Of a DNA stretch of 64,000 nt, positions 24,086 to 35,600 are shown piece by piece (positions within the stretch are counted from its first letter, which is position 1; every line of letters begins with the position of its first letter). The notes beneath the pieces were generated by a model that was not told the origin of the DNA, ran no database searches, and worked only from the letters and a program-made list of their open reading frames with translations. The DNA is from Blastobasis lacticolella (lineage: Eukaryota > Arthropoda > Insecta > Lepidoptera > Blastobasidae), in assembly GCA_905147135.1 (NCBI GenBank), contig LR990059.1, positions 14,159,001-14,223,000 on the forward strand, written 5' to 3'. A program made the position numbers and the translations under genes.

Positions 24086-24175
24086 AAAGGTATGGCTACC
24101 ATATACGTAACAGGCAAGTGGAAGCCATTTAATGGAAAGTGGTCGCTGCCTCTAGATAGACGTTAGCAGGACCTA
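24086..24175 (-). repeat. Family D tail
   Basis: GGCAAGTGGAAGCCATTTAA and GGAAAGTGGTCGCTGCC on the plus strand are a diverged reverse complement of the family D tail. Confidence 0.45.
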
Positions 24176-24547
24176 GGCCTCGATTCCGCTAATTTACCAT
24201 CGAATTATAATTGAATCACAAATTACAATCCAATTACCGCAATTGCAGCTCAATGGCAGTTTTGCGAGTTTTTGGTATTCTGCTACAATTAAAACTGCCG
24301 GTGAGCTGCGACTGCGATTCGATTACAATTCGATCGAGGCATAGTAAATTAGCGGACCCGAGGCTCAGAGGTATCAACAATGCGTTGTGCAAAAATGTCG
24401 GGACTAATTGCTTTGACTGAAAATAGGCAAACGAATCACTGCATTCCCTTTATTATAGATACACAGAAAAAACCCAGTAATAGCAGTTACTATTAAAACT
24501 GAAAAGTCAATCACTAGCAGATTATGTACGTAAATATGTAGGTACAA

Positions 24548-24687
24548 AATGCAAATTTTACTTTAATTAAAACATGAAAGCAGACGGGACCCATATTCGT
24601 ATAGGCCTACTTACCATGTGATATTTTATAGAAATGTAGAATGAGTCCCGCGAGCTTTCAAGTTGTAATTAAAGTAAAATTTTCATT
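24548..24687. mobile_element. Palindromic MITE-like hairpin
   Basis: Arms 24548-24590 and 24645-24687 are reverse complements at about 37 of 43 positions, with a 54-nt spacer. Weaker complementarity extends outward. A family A SINE starts 13 bp to its right. Confidence 0.65.
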
Positions 24688-24699
24688 ATATACCTATTT

Positions 24700-25040
24700 G
24701 TGTCGGTGGCCTAATGGTTAAGAGCTCCGACTCGTACCCCGAGTTACCGGGTTCGAACCCCAGTGCTGCCATGTACCAATTATTCTTTTCTGAGTTAGTA
24801 CATTAGTTGAAATCTAACCGATACACCTACGGTAAGGGAAAACGTGATAAAGCTTTGAGATTCCAGAGACCGAATGTGACCACGATCCAGTTTGGTCAGA
24901 TTCCCGGACAAGGTCACGGGGGTCAGATGGCAGACGCTCCACTGTAATTACCTGATCTGCCAAATCCTTGATCATGGTAAAAGCGGACCTCAGGCCCTGG
25001 CGCGCGAGATCAAAACTAAGTCATTAACGCCAGATTGCCA
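24700..25040 (+). mobile_element. SINE family A, full length
   Basis: Head GGTGGCCTAATGGTTAAGAG, B-box-like GGGTTCGAACCCC (perfect consensus), body and CATTAACGCCAGATTG tail. The head is the most tRNA-like in the window, but the appended body identifies it as a SINE. Confidence 0.75.
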
Positions 25041-25569
25041 TGATTAGTAATTGCACTACGTAACTAACTACCTATAACTTTGATGCTTTTGTGTAATACG
25101 GTCACTACAACCGAGAAAAAATAATAATATGTCTCGAAATTTTTTTAAAAACCTTGTATTCTCTAACGCCAAAAATCTGCTTTTATGGTATTGTCTTCAT
25201 TTATTTTTATAATTCGTTAACATTTTAAGTAGGTATCTAATTTTACCAATGGCTAGATTGGAGTGTATAATTTTTATATCTATAGCCATTACGGTTCTAA
25301 AGACAAAATACAAACAAGCAAACAGACATTACAGGATAATTTATTATAAGATTCCAATTTCGACCTTCAGGTACGGAATCAATTCCGCCATCACACCACC
25401 CGCCGTGGGCTGAGTACTCATGCGCACTACGTTGACCCTGTGTTAACCACGCGAAGGTGTCGAAAGTATAATAAATATAGGTCTCGCTCGTAGGATACGG
25501 ATGTGAAATGAGCTCCAAGCCAAAGTAGAGGACAAGGAATCATGTAAGAGGTATATTAAAGTTCTCTTT

Positions 25570-25690
25570 AGAGGCGTGCAACACATTAATAGCTCTATTG
25601 CTAACTCCCATGCTGTTGCTGATGTCCATGGCCGGCAGTGACCACTTTCCATCAGGTGGTCAGCTTGTCAGTTAGTCTGCCGTATTATAA
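25570..25690 (+). repeat. Family D tail
   Basis: GCAGTGACCACTTTCCATCA then GGTGGTCAGCTTG and TCTGCCGTATTATAAAG. Relative of 17598-17932. Confidence 0.5.
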
Positions 25691-25699
25691 AGAACGGAA

Positions 25700-26498
25700 C
25701 ATTAAACGAATAAATATTTCACACTGTAAACTATAATATCATGGCCACTTTGTGGCACAATGAACATCATAACCCGGTTACGGTGGCCACAAAATGCCAA
25801 ATCATCGACGAAAACAAAGATGTTTAACCGATAATTATTAATGGCATCTGTAACAGTTCGATGCGAGGCCATTATAGCTATTGTTTTTTACTATAGATTG
25901 GTCATCCGAATGTTTGTCGGTGTGTAGGTATTTATCTTGTGCGAAAGTTTGTATGGATGTTTGGATATTTGTTGTTTCTTCACGCAAAAACTACGGATTG
26001 GATGTTGATGCAAATTGTCGGTAATGTAGCTTACAGTCCAGAATAACATTAAACGTAGGCTTTCTGGAGGAAATCACTTTTTAGATGTGAGTAGTACCTT
26101 TTGTGTCATTTATATATTTGCCATGTCTTTGTTATTATTTTAGTGTGCTACTATTAAATATAAAAAAAAACACATTTGCGTCGGCCAAAATTGAAACTTA
26201 AGTGTCGCCATTTTGAAATGTCATGCCGTTGTCAACAACAGCGACACTATCACCAGTTCATATAAGTTTGTGGCACTGTAGTTCTTGATGCGAAGAGGTA
26301 TGAAGGTGCTCGTGACAACAAACAATTTTTAATATGGTACCAACTCTGTAATCGAGAAAATAAAATCAGCTTTTTTACACAAAATTGAAAACAATTCCTG
26401 ACAAAATGTACGAAACAGACGATTCTTCTTTCGCGGTTTCCCTTGGTAACAAAAATAAGTTCAACTACACAGTATTTCACAAAAAAAAAAATTTGCGT
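25700..26498. other. No gene seen
   Basis: AT-rich spacer. AAGTGTCGCCATTTTGAAAT at 26198-26219 also occurs, slightly changed, at about 12549-12570. Confidence 0.4.
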
Positions 26499-26605
26499 AC
26501 ATAACTCAGAAAAGAGTCATTAGTACACGGCCGCAATGGGCTCCGACCCCGGTACCTCTAACGTACGAGTCGAATAGCTTAAGCACTTGGCCACCGACGC
26601 TCCTA
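26499..26605 (-). mobile_element. SINE family A, head only
   Basis: Reverse complement of the tRNA-like head plus the first part of the body (CATAACTCAGAAAAGAGTCA to GGCCACCGACGCTCC). Confidence 0.7.
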
Positions 26606-26721
26606 TTGTATCTCTCCGACTGTATTGTTATTTATTTAATGCACACAAGAAATAGCATACAGATACGAGTATTACAAAATTAAAGACTTTTTACCTACTT
26701 ATTTTAAACGGCCATTAAGGC

Positions 26722-26866
26722 GACTAAATGTGGTTCTCCTGATAGCAGGGTCACGAAGGTCAGATGGTACTGTAAATACCTGATCTGCCAAATCCTGGAT
26801 CATGGTCAAGGCGGACCCCTGGCCCTCGTGCGGCTGTGCACAACTGGGACATTAACGTCAAGTTGG
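26722..26866 (+). mobile_element. SINE family A, tail half
   Basis: GGGTCACGAAGGTCAGATGG through GGGACATTAACGTCAAG. The 5' half is missing. It lies 117 bp from an inverted head fragment, so the two may be remains of one rearranged copy. Confidence 0.7.
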
Positions 26867-27205
26867 TTATTTTTATATTTTAAACTGCCAAATTAAAATT
26901 ACCAAGCGAAACCACTGGACCGAACTAGTGTTACATCACACCACATCGACTGGCCCAAAAAAGGGGCGGACAAACAAAAAACAACATTAACGCGCTAACA
27001 TATCTCGGCATCGATCAATTACATTCGAAATAAGAGCACCTCTTATCAATAATGGATCAATCAGCAGTGTCGATGATTTGGATTGACTGATGGGTTCATT
27101 CAGGAGTGAGAATACCATTGTACGTAAGGACGAAATGTAGAGGCGAATAGTCGAACGGACTTGTAAGCGGGCGAAAGATTTTATGTAATTATGTAAAATT
27201 AAATT

Positions 27206-27222
27206 GGGGGGGGGGGGGGGGC
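27206..27222. repeat. Homopolymer run of about 17 G
   Basis: Uninterrupted G-run followed by CAAAGG. A potential quadruplex site, or an inaccurate assembly length. Confidence 0.9.
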
Positions 27223-28648
27223 AAAGGATTTATATAATTTTACTTAAAGAGGTACTTAATAAACAGGGAGTAATTGCAAACGGGTCATTTTATTTATACG
27301 ATTTACCTGCTTATAGACTATTATAATTTGTTATATAAATTAATTAATAAGAATTGTTTACACATCGGTGACTATGTGACAGTTATGTCAAAATTTTACG
27401 ATACCTATACGTATTCTACTACACGAAGGAATTTACAAAAACAATAATGCTTACTTAGTTGATGAAGCTAATTAATACAATTACGATCCCAAATCAAGTA
27501 CCAGTCCCAGTGGCAAAGCCATACTTTCTTCTCAACAATGTCATAAGACCGAATAACTTTTTTAATAGACCATGCATGAACTTGGCAATGGCAAACCAAA
27601 TGTTTTTAGTGGGCTATTGGTTTCAACTGTGTAACCTTATCTGTCTTTTCCGTGTTGGCCCTGCAGCTATCACAGAAAGTGCTGTATACAAACCCCTAAC
27701 GATGACATTGTTTAAATCTACAATAGATGTTTAAGGCCAATGATGACGATGATTAGTTTCAAGTCGTACCTGACTCATTCATTACCATGGTGATTCCAAA
27801 ATATAGAAATAGAAAACTAGAACGTACCTATATGTCAAACCTAAGGCTATTCAAACTCTAAGATACAACTGACTAAGCTATGTTGTATGTACACGTCACT
27901 ACCCATTAGTTCCCTACTGGATACCCCATAACTGCTAATGCAATTACACCTGGATAAAAGTGGCCATCGCCTCCCGCTGCGGTCTTAGTACCTTACGCCA
28001 CTCTTGGGCCCGCGAGCGCATTTGTATAACATTTTAGTAGCCCTAGGTGACTGTTAGTGCTCCTTGTGTATGTTTATGGCCTATAGGTCTTAACTTAGTG
28101 CCTATTTGCTAAGGTTACGAGCCTGGTTATGGGTTTTGGCTTGGATTGGGATAGCGTTTACGGTTGAGGAGTTCTAATTGGATATGGGACTGGATGAAAA
28201 TATGACAATTGGGCAGTGAGACAAACGATTTTCATACTTACGAGCTTTTACCGTTCTTAACAAAATTTTTGATTTTCGATGCCGTTTCTATTTTTTATAC
28301 TATTTTTTAATTATACATTTAATTATATAATGACACTATTCAATAAACTGACATTGATATAATTATATTTTGAATGGATAATATTTAATATTACTATTAC
28401 GATTATTGCTAGAATCGTATTGAGTTGATATTTTTGATTGATTGTGAAAACATACCTGCTATGGAATTTAATTTCCTGAAATTAATATTATATGATGTTA
28501 TTCTCAGTACGAGTAAGCTTGACGTGAGGGCACGGTGAAGTCTAAAATCGAGAGTTTAGATGGTAGTAAAAATCTGGTCGAGAGCCCCAAAACGTTGGAC
28601 TGCCCGTTAATAGTATTTATTAGATGTTATTTAAATCAGATAAATAAG
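27223..28648. other. No gene seen
   Basis: About 1.4 kb of AT-rich sequence. A 91-codon frame at 27459-27734 has no similarity I recognise and lacks splice or promoter support. Confidence 0.4.
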
Positions 28649-28976
28649 AGTGTCGGTAGCCGGGCGGTCGAGTATCCAACTCGTAAGCGAGAGGTACCGG
28701 CTTCGAATCCCACTGCGGCCAATGACTCTTTTCCAAGTTATGTACATTCGTTGAATTCTAACCGATGCTCTTACGGTTAGGGAAAACATCGTGATGAAAC
28801 CTGCAAATTCAGGCAACTGAATTTGTAACCATGATCCAATCTGGTCAGGTTCCCCTGGTAGCAGGGTTACGGAGGTCAGACGGTAGTCGCTCCACTGTAA
28901 TTATCTGATTGCCAAATCCTAGATCATGGTCAAAGCGGACCCCAAGCCCTCGTTCTCGAGAGCACAGAGAGTATCT
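28649..28976 (+). mobile_element. SINE family A, full length
   Basis: Head TGTCGGTAGCCGGGCGGTCG, B-box-like GCTTCGAATCCC, family body, tail to CGAGAGCACAGAGAG. Confidence 0.75.
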
Positions 28977-29282
28977 CCGCATATAACTTTTAGTGGCCTT
29001 AGTGTAATATTGTTTACACAGCCCCATCAATCGTTCTGGGCGATTGAACGCTGCTGTTCTCGATTTGTGTTAACCGCTGTTTGGGCAGTCGGTAGTGGGT
29101 TCGATTCTCGAAAATGAAGATTACTCGCGTACTCAACTCAAGAGTACTCAGCGAAGATCAGTGTACAAAAAGCTATGGAAATTTTTAATATTTAAGAAAT
29201 TTTAATATGAACTGAGGGAGATAACTAGTCCTAGATAGTCTATTACATAGTATTTAGTTGATAAGTACTTTTCCTTCCTAGG

Positions 29283-29345
29283 CAAACGTTGCCTGGAGGA
29301 GATCGCTTGTAGCGATAAGGCCGATTTGGCCCACAATGTTTGAAT
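29283..29345 (+). repeat. LINE 3' fragment
   Basis: GTTGCCTGGAGGAGATCGCT followed by GTAGCGATAAGGCCG, the inverse of the motif at 7820-7870. Confidence 0.4.
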
Positions 29346-29520
29346 AGTCCTGTTAAATTTTCTTTTTTGTGATTTTCACACACATATTGAAAAGTAACCG
29401 AATTGTAAAAAGTCTAGACTGTAAACTCCTTAATATGTTTTCAGCAAGTTTGCAGCCATCCATTACTTGCTTTGCCTTCATATTATTTCAACACCGAATG
29501 CAATCGTCAAATCAACAACA

Positions 29521-29592
29521 AATTTAACAGCTTATTTGATTTTCTCATATAAAAAAGCAATTTCCGATAGTGGCATATGTAGCAACTGGCAA
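29521..29592 (-). promoter_or_regulatory. Orphan promoter-like remnant of a protease copy
   Basis: AAGCAATTTCCGATAGTGGC and flanks match the upstream region of protease copy 2 (39330-39395) over about 70 bp. Here it lies only about 45 bp beyond the stop codon of copy 1 and has no signal-peptide exon after it. It is best read as the leftover upstream region of a third, lost tandem copy. Confidence 0.45.
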
Positions 29593-29635
29593 ACAATTCT
29601 TCAGGAATATTCATTTTCAGTTTTCCTCTGAGTTA

Positions 29636-30649
29636 TCAAGCCGTGTTTTGCGATATAGCCGCGCTGCGGTCACCGCGCGCGGGCCGGCGCGGGGACAGGT
29701 CTATACCACATATCCACTGCAAGTATGGACTAACTGGAAAATATAGGAAGGTAGAGTATATGTTTTATGGTTTTTATTACTACTTTGATCTACGATTTTG
29801 TATAGCTGTACGTATAGCTGGTTCACAGATATGTTCTTACTCTACCACTCTTGTTGCGGCAAGACATTAAAGTTGATAAAATAGGAAAATTGACATTCTT
29901 TTATTTCGGAAATTTAGAGATAGACATCCAAAAGAATTAAAAATTGAATTTCAAAAAAATGTATACAAAAACTATTCCAAAAAAAGCAAAGCAAAGTAGG
30001 GCGATGTGACGTTCGACCAAACAGGACCAGCCTCAGCGTAATGCTATGAAGGGTAACAGCCAATCACAGCGCTAATTTTCAGGCTGACCCAGAGTTCGAT
30101 GCGCGTATTATGCGAACGAAGTACTTAAAACACTTACTTATTTCACAACAGAAATTTCACTTATGTACTTTTTCAATGTTTTTATATCTTCTTTATATTT
30201 TCAGAAACCAAGTTTAAAAACATACCCGATGTATTATATGGGACATTTCACGAGGGACAAATAATCTATCCCTGAAATTTTACCATAAACACTAATGGTT
30301 ACTTTTTCTACAAGTAAGTTTTTTATATCATTATTTCCAAATCTTAAATGCTGATCATATTTAGTTTACTGTATATAGCGCTGTCTGCGACGGTCATATC
30401 GCCATAGAGCTGCCTGTAACTACCTTCTCAACATTTTCAGGAAAATCAGCCGGGATTGGATACAGTTGAAAAATCAGCTAATACTTGTGACGGAATCATG
30501 AACGCAACGACGTATGGATATTGGTCGTTAGAAAGTACAACGCCGTCGATGACCCACAGCGACGCAGCCTGCTGCGCGCGCGCAACCTCTCCCCGCCGCC
30601 CGCCCGCCGCCGTCGCCTCCGCGAGGCCCACCAAATAGAACAGGAACAT
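29636..30649 (-). pseudogene. Decayed S1 serine protease gene, copy 1
   Basis: Minus-strand remains of a trypsin/chymotrypsin-like (S1) gene. From the ATG at 30647-30649 a hydrophobic leader (MFLFYLVGLAEATAA) leads into VVLSNDQYPYVVAFM, the usual N-terminal region of insect digestive serine proteases. The frame stops at about 30446. YGDMTV follows at about 30400, then VEKVTIS-YGKISGIDYLSL at about 30260-30310, and at the far end FPVSPYLQWI, the conserved S1 C-terminus, with a stop at 29636-29638. The catalytic His block (TAAHC-like) and the segment with catalytic Asp are not found, and the reading frame is broken between pieces. The GC-rich leader exon contrasts with its AT-rich surroundings. 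Copy 2 lies 8.6 kb upstream. It could once have been a midgut digestive enzyme, but it is unlikely to be functional now. Confidence 0.65.
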
Positions 30650-30699
30650 TATTTCAACACTGGATGAAAACTTCAAATAAACAAAATACTCAACAACTT

Positions 30700-31440
30700 C
30701 TTTTATTCTCTCGCATGAGAAATCAGTTTTCGAGAAGGCCTGTGTTGCAACCTCTCAGTTTAGGATTATTATAAGTTACAAATATCGTAAAATTTATTAT
30801 TTCGTAGAAACAGCACAGCTGCAAATCTTTGTTATCCAGAAAATAATCGTAAGCCCTGATACTCAGACAGTCCGAGGACTACAAAGTTTAAAGTTATAGG
30901 GGTGCCACGACTTCAGGTTACTTTGACAGATTGTTGAAAAATAAGCATACAAAATTTATTTTACTGGCAATAATAAACTTTAAAGAGGAAATATAGCTTG
31001 ACGCTATGGAGTAGTCTTTAACCTTAATAAACCGCCTTCGTTATTGTACACCATTTTAAATTTATCGGTTTATAGTGTTTAACTTCGGTGCCAATGTCTA
31101 CTGCGTCGTGTTGACATATTTGACAAGAATCATAATTCCATTAAGGAGAGCGCTAGGTTTTTCCGCAACGTCACTATTCTAATTTCACAATCGTGACATT
31201 TTAGTTTGTTTTTCCGTCACGTTCCTTCTTATCTGACATTCGAATGCTGTCATAGAACACTACATCCTTCCGGTGTTGCTATATAAAACGCTGAACTTGC
31301 GCCACAATTGACAGACAAGCTATACCTATAAGTAGATAAAATAGGTTCTTACACTTATCGCACAGTTACGATCTTGTACACAGTTAGTAAATTGTCAAGA
31401 CACATTAAACAAGCCCAAACTCAATGGCTTTACCACTCGC
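30700..31440. other. Upstream region of protease copy 1, otherwise no gene
   Basis: The first about 80 bp align with the upstream region of copy 2, but the TATA box is degraded to AATAAAAG (minus strand). The rest is AT-rich without recognised features. Confidence 0.4.
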
Positions 31441-31464
31441 AGTTTAGAAGTTTCTTCGGTCAAC

Positions 31465-31800
31465 TTCAAAATTCAAAAATTCAAAATTTATTTATTGATT
31501 AGGATTAAATATCTCTTTCAATCGTCAAAAAGGAGGGGGGTAGGAAAGTAGGAAGGAAGAACACAGGTACACGCTGGCCGCCTCATGGCAGTAGCAAACT
31601 TACCCCACGCCAGTCACGACCGGACCGTGCCCGGCAATGCCAGGCAAAGCCGGACCGCGCTCAATATATTATATAAATATGTCTAGTAAAATTAAGAAAA
31701 ACCACCTAAAACTACAGCAAGAGTAAGCCAGTCCACCAAGGCAGCACCCGTTCACGAGTATAACGCAGGGCCCAGCCATCGTCCAGTTCAACCATATTTG
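31465..31800 (-). repeat. Probable LINE 3' region
   Basis: AAAATTCAAAAATTCAAAATT on the plus strand looks like a microsatellite-type 3' tail, followed by moderately GC-rich non-coding DNA typical of reversed LINE 3' UTRs. No protein similarity. Confidence 0.3.
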
Positions 31801-31873
31801 AGGGAAAAGAGCAACCCGGCCCCCACGCCACCGCCAGACAGTGCATTACACATGCTGCATGTGATAGGTAGCT

Positions 31874-32099
31874 GCTCCTACCCTACTCTATCCTATACCT
31901 ACCCTACCCCTAGCTTACCCCTACCATATTCTCCTACTGCCTTAACCCTACCCTACCGCTACCTTACCGCTACCCTTCCACTATCTTACCCCTACCCTAC
32001 CACTATCCTACCCCTACCCTACCACTATCTTATCCCTACCCTACCACTATCTTACTCCTACCCTACCCCTACTTTAAGTACTACCCTACACCTACCCAA
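31874..32099. repeat. (TACCCCTACCCTACCACTA)n tandem array
   Basis: About 225 bp of imperfect CCTACCC/CTATCTTACC units. Its 141-codon frame is simply the translated repeat. Related to 9303-9400. Confidence 0.8.
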
Positions 32100-32362
32100 C
32101 CGCAGACAGAAGTCACTATGTGTGGGAAAGGAAGGAAATTTAACGCCGCTTCTAAGGTGGTTCTCCGTGGGGGAAAGAAACAGCAAGAAACCCACAGAGC
32201 CTACGTTAATTCATTTTTTTTAAACATGTCTTATGTTTAATACATTATTTATCCTATATACTATCTTAAAAGTAAATACCTGTATAGAACAGCAGTTCAG
32301 TCCCATGGACTTTTGTCATTTTCATATTCAGATATACTATAATAACTTTTATGACATAATTT

Positions 32363-32535
32363 GATTTTGTATGTATGTATGTATGTAAACTCTTTATTGC
32401 AATAAAAAAAGAAATACAGTAGTTAGAAAAATATCATTTTACAAAGCAAAGGCGGGCTTATCCCACAATGGGATTTCTTCCAGCCAACCTTAGACCCTCT
32501 GAAAGGAGATCTAAAGAGCGGTGGAGGCAATATTG
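32363..32535 (-). repeat. LINE 3' end
   Basis: (TGTA)n then AAACTCTTTATTGCAATAAA and GGCGGGCTTATCCCACAATG: a reversed non-LTR 3' UTR like 10672-10785. Confidence 0.5.
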
Positions 32536-32639
32536 AGCACTTATAACTAAATAACTTTTATTTTACAGGTATTAATTAACTTAAACAATAGACATTCATT
32601 TATGTATAATTTTGAACATAGCAAATATATATATATAGA

Positions 32640-35600
32640 TATTAATATAATATATACTATATCCATACTATATAGATAAATAAATAAATATAACACTATA
32701 CATATATATAATAAAGCTCTGTTAACTGCTGAGAAAGTGCTTCTTCAGAAGTTCTTTGAAGCTGAATTGTGTACGAGCATTGTGAATGTCGTCTGGCAGA
32801 GAATTCCACAGGCGCGCAGCATACACTCGGAAAGATTTCCCATAGGCAGCCGAGCTATAAGTAGGAATTGCCAGTTGGAGTTCTCTACGAGGGCGCAAAC
32901 GAGGATCCGCCGATGGACAGAAGTCGAACATCTCGCGGAGGTACAGAGGGGCTGTGGGATTAACAAGAGTGGTGTATAATAAACCTAGTATGTGGCACTC
33001 TCTCCTTCGCCGTATAGGCAGCCACTTCAATTTGGTTCTGTATTCCGACACGTGGTCAAATTTACGAAGCCCATAAACATATCTAATACAGAGATTCTGC
33101 AACCGCTCCAGCCTAGACAGAAGTTCCTCCGTGGGATCCAAGTAGGCCACGTCCCCATAATCCAACAATGGAAGGATGAGTGAATTCACCAACAGAAGCT
33201 TAGTTTCCACAGGCAAAAAATTTTGTAACCTCTTAAGAGAGTGAAATGAGTAAAATACCCTGCGGCTAACCTCACCGATGTGCGTCGACCAGGACAGAGT
33301 CTGGTCGAATAAAACTCCCAAGTTTTTAACGGATTCCTGGAACTCTATGATTTTGCCATCAAAAATTAACGTTGGCAGAGCAATACCCTTCAATTTTGTA
33401 ATAAAATGTTGGCTACCTATTATAATAGCTTGGGACTTGGAGGCATTGACCTTCAGACCAAACTCCTTAGCCCAGCACTCAATTCGGTAAAGATCCCTGT
33501 TGAGCATCTCAATGGCATCATTCAGGTTAGACAGAGGAGTCGATATGTATAATTGCAGATCGTCTGCATAAAGGTGAAAGGAGGAGGTCAAGGAAGAAGT
33601 AATCCCATTAATGAAAAGAGAAAAAAGGATAGGCGAGAGAATTCCACCCTGGGGTACTCCAGCTGCAATTGGACACCAATTAGAACAGCCATCATCAACC
33701 TTTACCAATTGGACCCGATCCCGCAAGTACGAGCGAAACCAGCAGAGAGTGGTCTCGGACATATTGAATGTTCTGAGCACAGCCAGCAAGATATCATAGT
33801 CGACCGTGTCAAAGGCGCAACTAAAATCAAGAAGAGCTAGCACAGTTAGCTCCTTCCTCTCGATGTTTAATCTTATGTCATCCGTGATTTTGACAAGTGC
33901 AGTTGTAGTGCTGTGCCCCGAACGAAACCCCGACTGGTATCGGTTTAGCAGGTCAAACCTTGATAGATGGGAGCAAAGTCTACGCTGAACAAATTTCTCG
34001 ATCAGCTTTGACAAGATGGGAAGAATGGAAATCGGCCGAAAATCAGCGAGAGAGGATGGATTAGATTTCTTAGGGAGAGGAGTCACGTGTGCCCGCTTCC
34101 AGCAGGATGGAAACACTCCAGAAGATAAAGAAGAATTTATAATGTGAGCGAGAATTCGGGCTAAAAAGTGTTTGATTGGATTAAGCATATCAAGGCTCAC
34201 TCCATCATCCCCAGTCGCCTTAGTTTTGATAGTCTTCAGCAAACCCAACACCTCCCCCTCCGATATCTGCCCCAGGGTCAATGAATCGTTACCAATTACC
34301 CGTTTGTTGTCGAGCTCTGCAAGGGTGCGGCTCTTGGTTCCTGGATCTATGACTGGTGATTTCGAGCAGAAATGGTGATTTAAGGTATTTAAATCTAACC
34401 CTGAGGGACCAGTCAGCTTTTCCCCGCCTACTCCCAAAGATCGCAAAAAACTCCAAAGCCTCGAGGGCGGGCACTCGTTAATGGTGTTATGTATGTGGTT
34501 GCGCTTGGCCGCGCGACACAAGCGATTACATGAGTTACGTAGTGTTATATAGGTCTCCCCGTTACGAGGGGACGGATCATGCCGAAACCTTAACTTGGCC
34601 CTATCCCTCTTAGCCATTAAAGCTTTAATCTCTGGTGAAAGCCAGGGTGCGGGAAAGTGCTTCACCCTCACTGGCAAGACAGGTGCATGTTTATCATACA
34701 CTGCCAAAAGTATTAAGTTTAATGCCTCAACCTTTGCGTCCACACCATCAACAGAGAAGACCGAGCCCCAGTCCGCCTTCTGCATATCCTCAAGAAGAGC
34801 CTCCTGGTTAATATCAGAGAACTTCCGAAGTAGAAGAACCTTATGCCTCTTCTTTGGTAGACGAATTTTAAAGGACGCATAAATTAAGTCATGGGCGGAG
34901 AAGGCGGCCGCTGCAAACTGACCATATGAGTCTACTACCTGCGGAGAAGATGTGATTATTAAATCGAGGAGTGATGGTGGACCATTATGGGGGAAATGAG
35001 TTGGCCCGAGAGGCAAGAAATGAAGATCGAGTGAATTCAGAAGTGAGAGGAGATTTTTCGAACGAGCATCACTCCTTACCAAACAGGTGTTAAAATCCCC
35101 CATTACAATCGTGTGGTCAAACTGGGGACGCAGATCTGATAGCAAATATTCCAGGCTGGCAAAGTAGTTAACATGCGAGTCAGGGCTGTAGACAACACCC
35201 AATAAAACCTTGGTATGATGTAAGGTGACTTCCAGGAACAAGTGTTCAGCCGTATTGTATACTGAAGGTGATTGTGAAATTATTCTACAAGAAATGTCGC
35301 CGCGCAGATAAATAGCGACCCCCCCACCACCAACCATTCTCGCACTCCCACCGAGGTCCTTAGTATACGCTCTGTCATTTCTAATCAGCTTGAAGCCAGG
35401 GAGAGGGTATAAAGTTGACGGCAAAGACGGCTTCAGGAATGACTCTGAGACCAACAAGGCGTGAATATTTTGATTAGAGAATGTTGCACATAGGTCCGTG
35501 TAATGAGCTGCAACACTCTGAGCGTTAATATGGACTATGTTAAAGTTATTTTTGAAAGGAGTGAACGAGACCTTTATATTCTCACTCAGAGATGGCCCAT

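Noticed and set aside
24700..24775. Possible tRNA gene (good A- and B-box-like motifs).
   Set aside because: The same head is followed by the family A SINE body here and at about a dozen other sites, and no clean acceptor stem closes at the 3' side.
31798..32223. 141-codon open frame rich in Pro, Tyr, Leu and Thr.
   Set aside because: It is a translation of the CCTACCC tandem array, with no independent coding signal.
33553..33840. Plus-strand frames inside the 32722-35697 element.
   Set aside because: They are shadows of the intact minus-strand endonuclease/RT frame.
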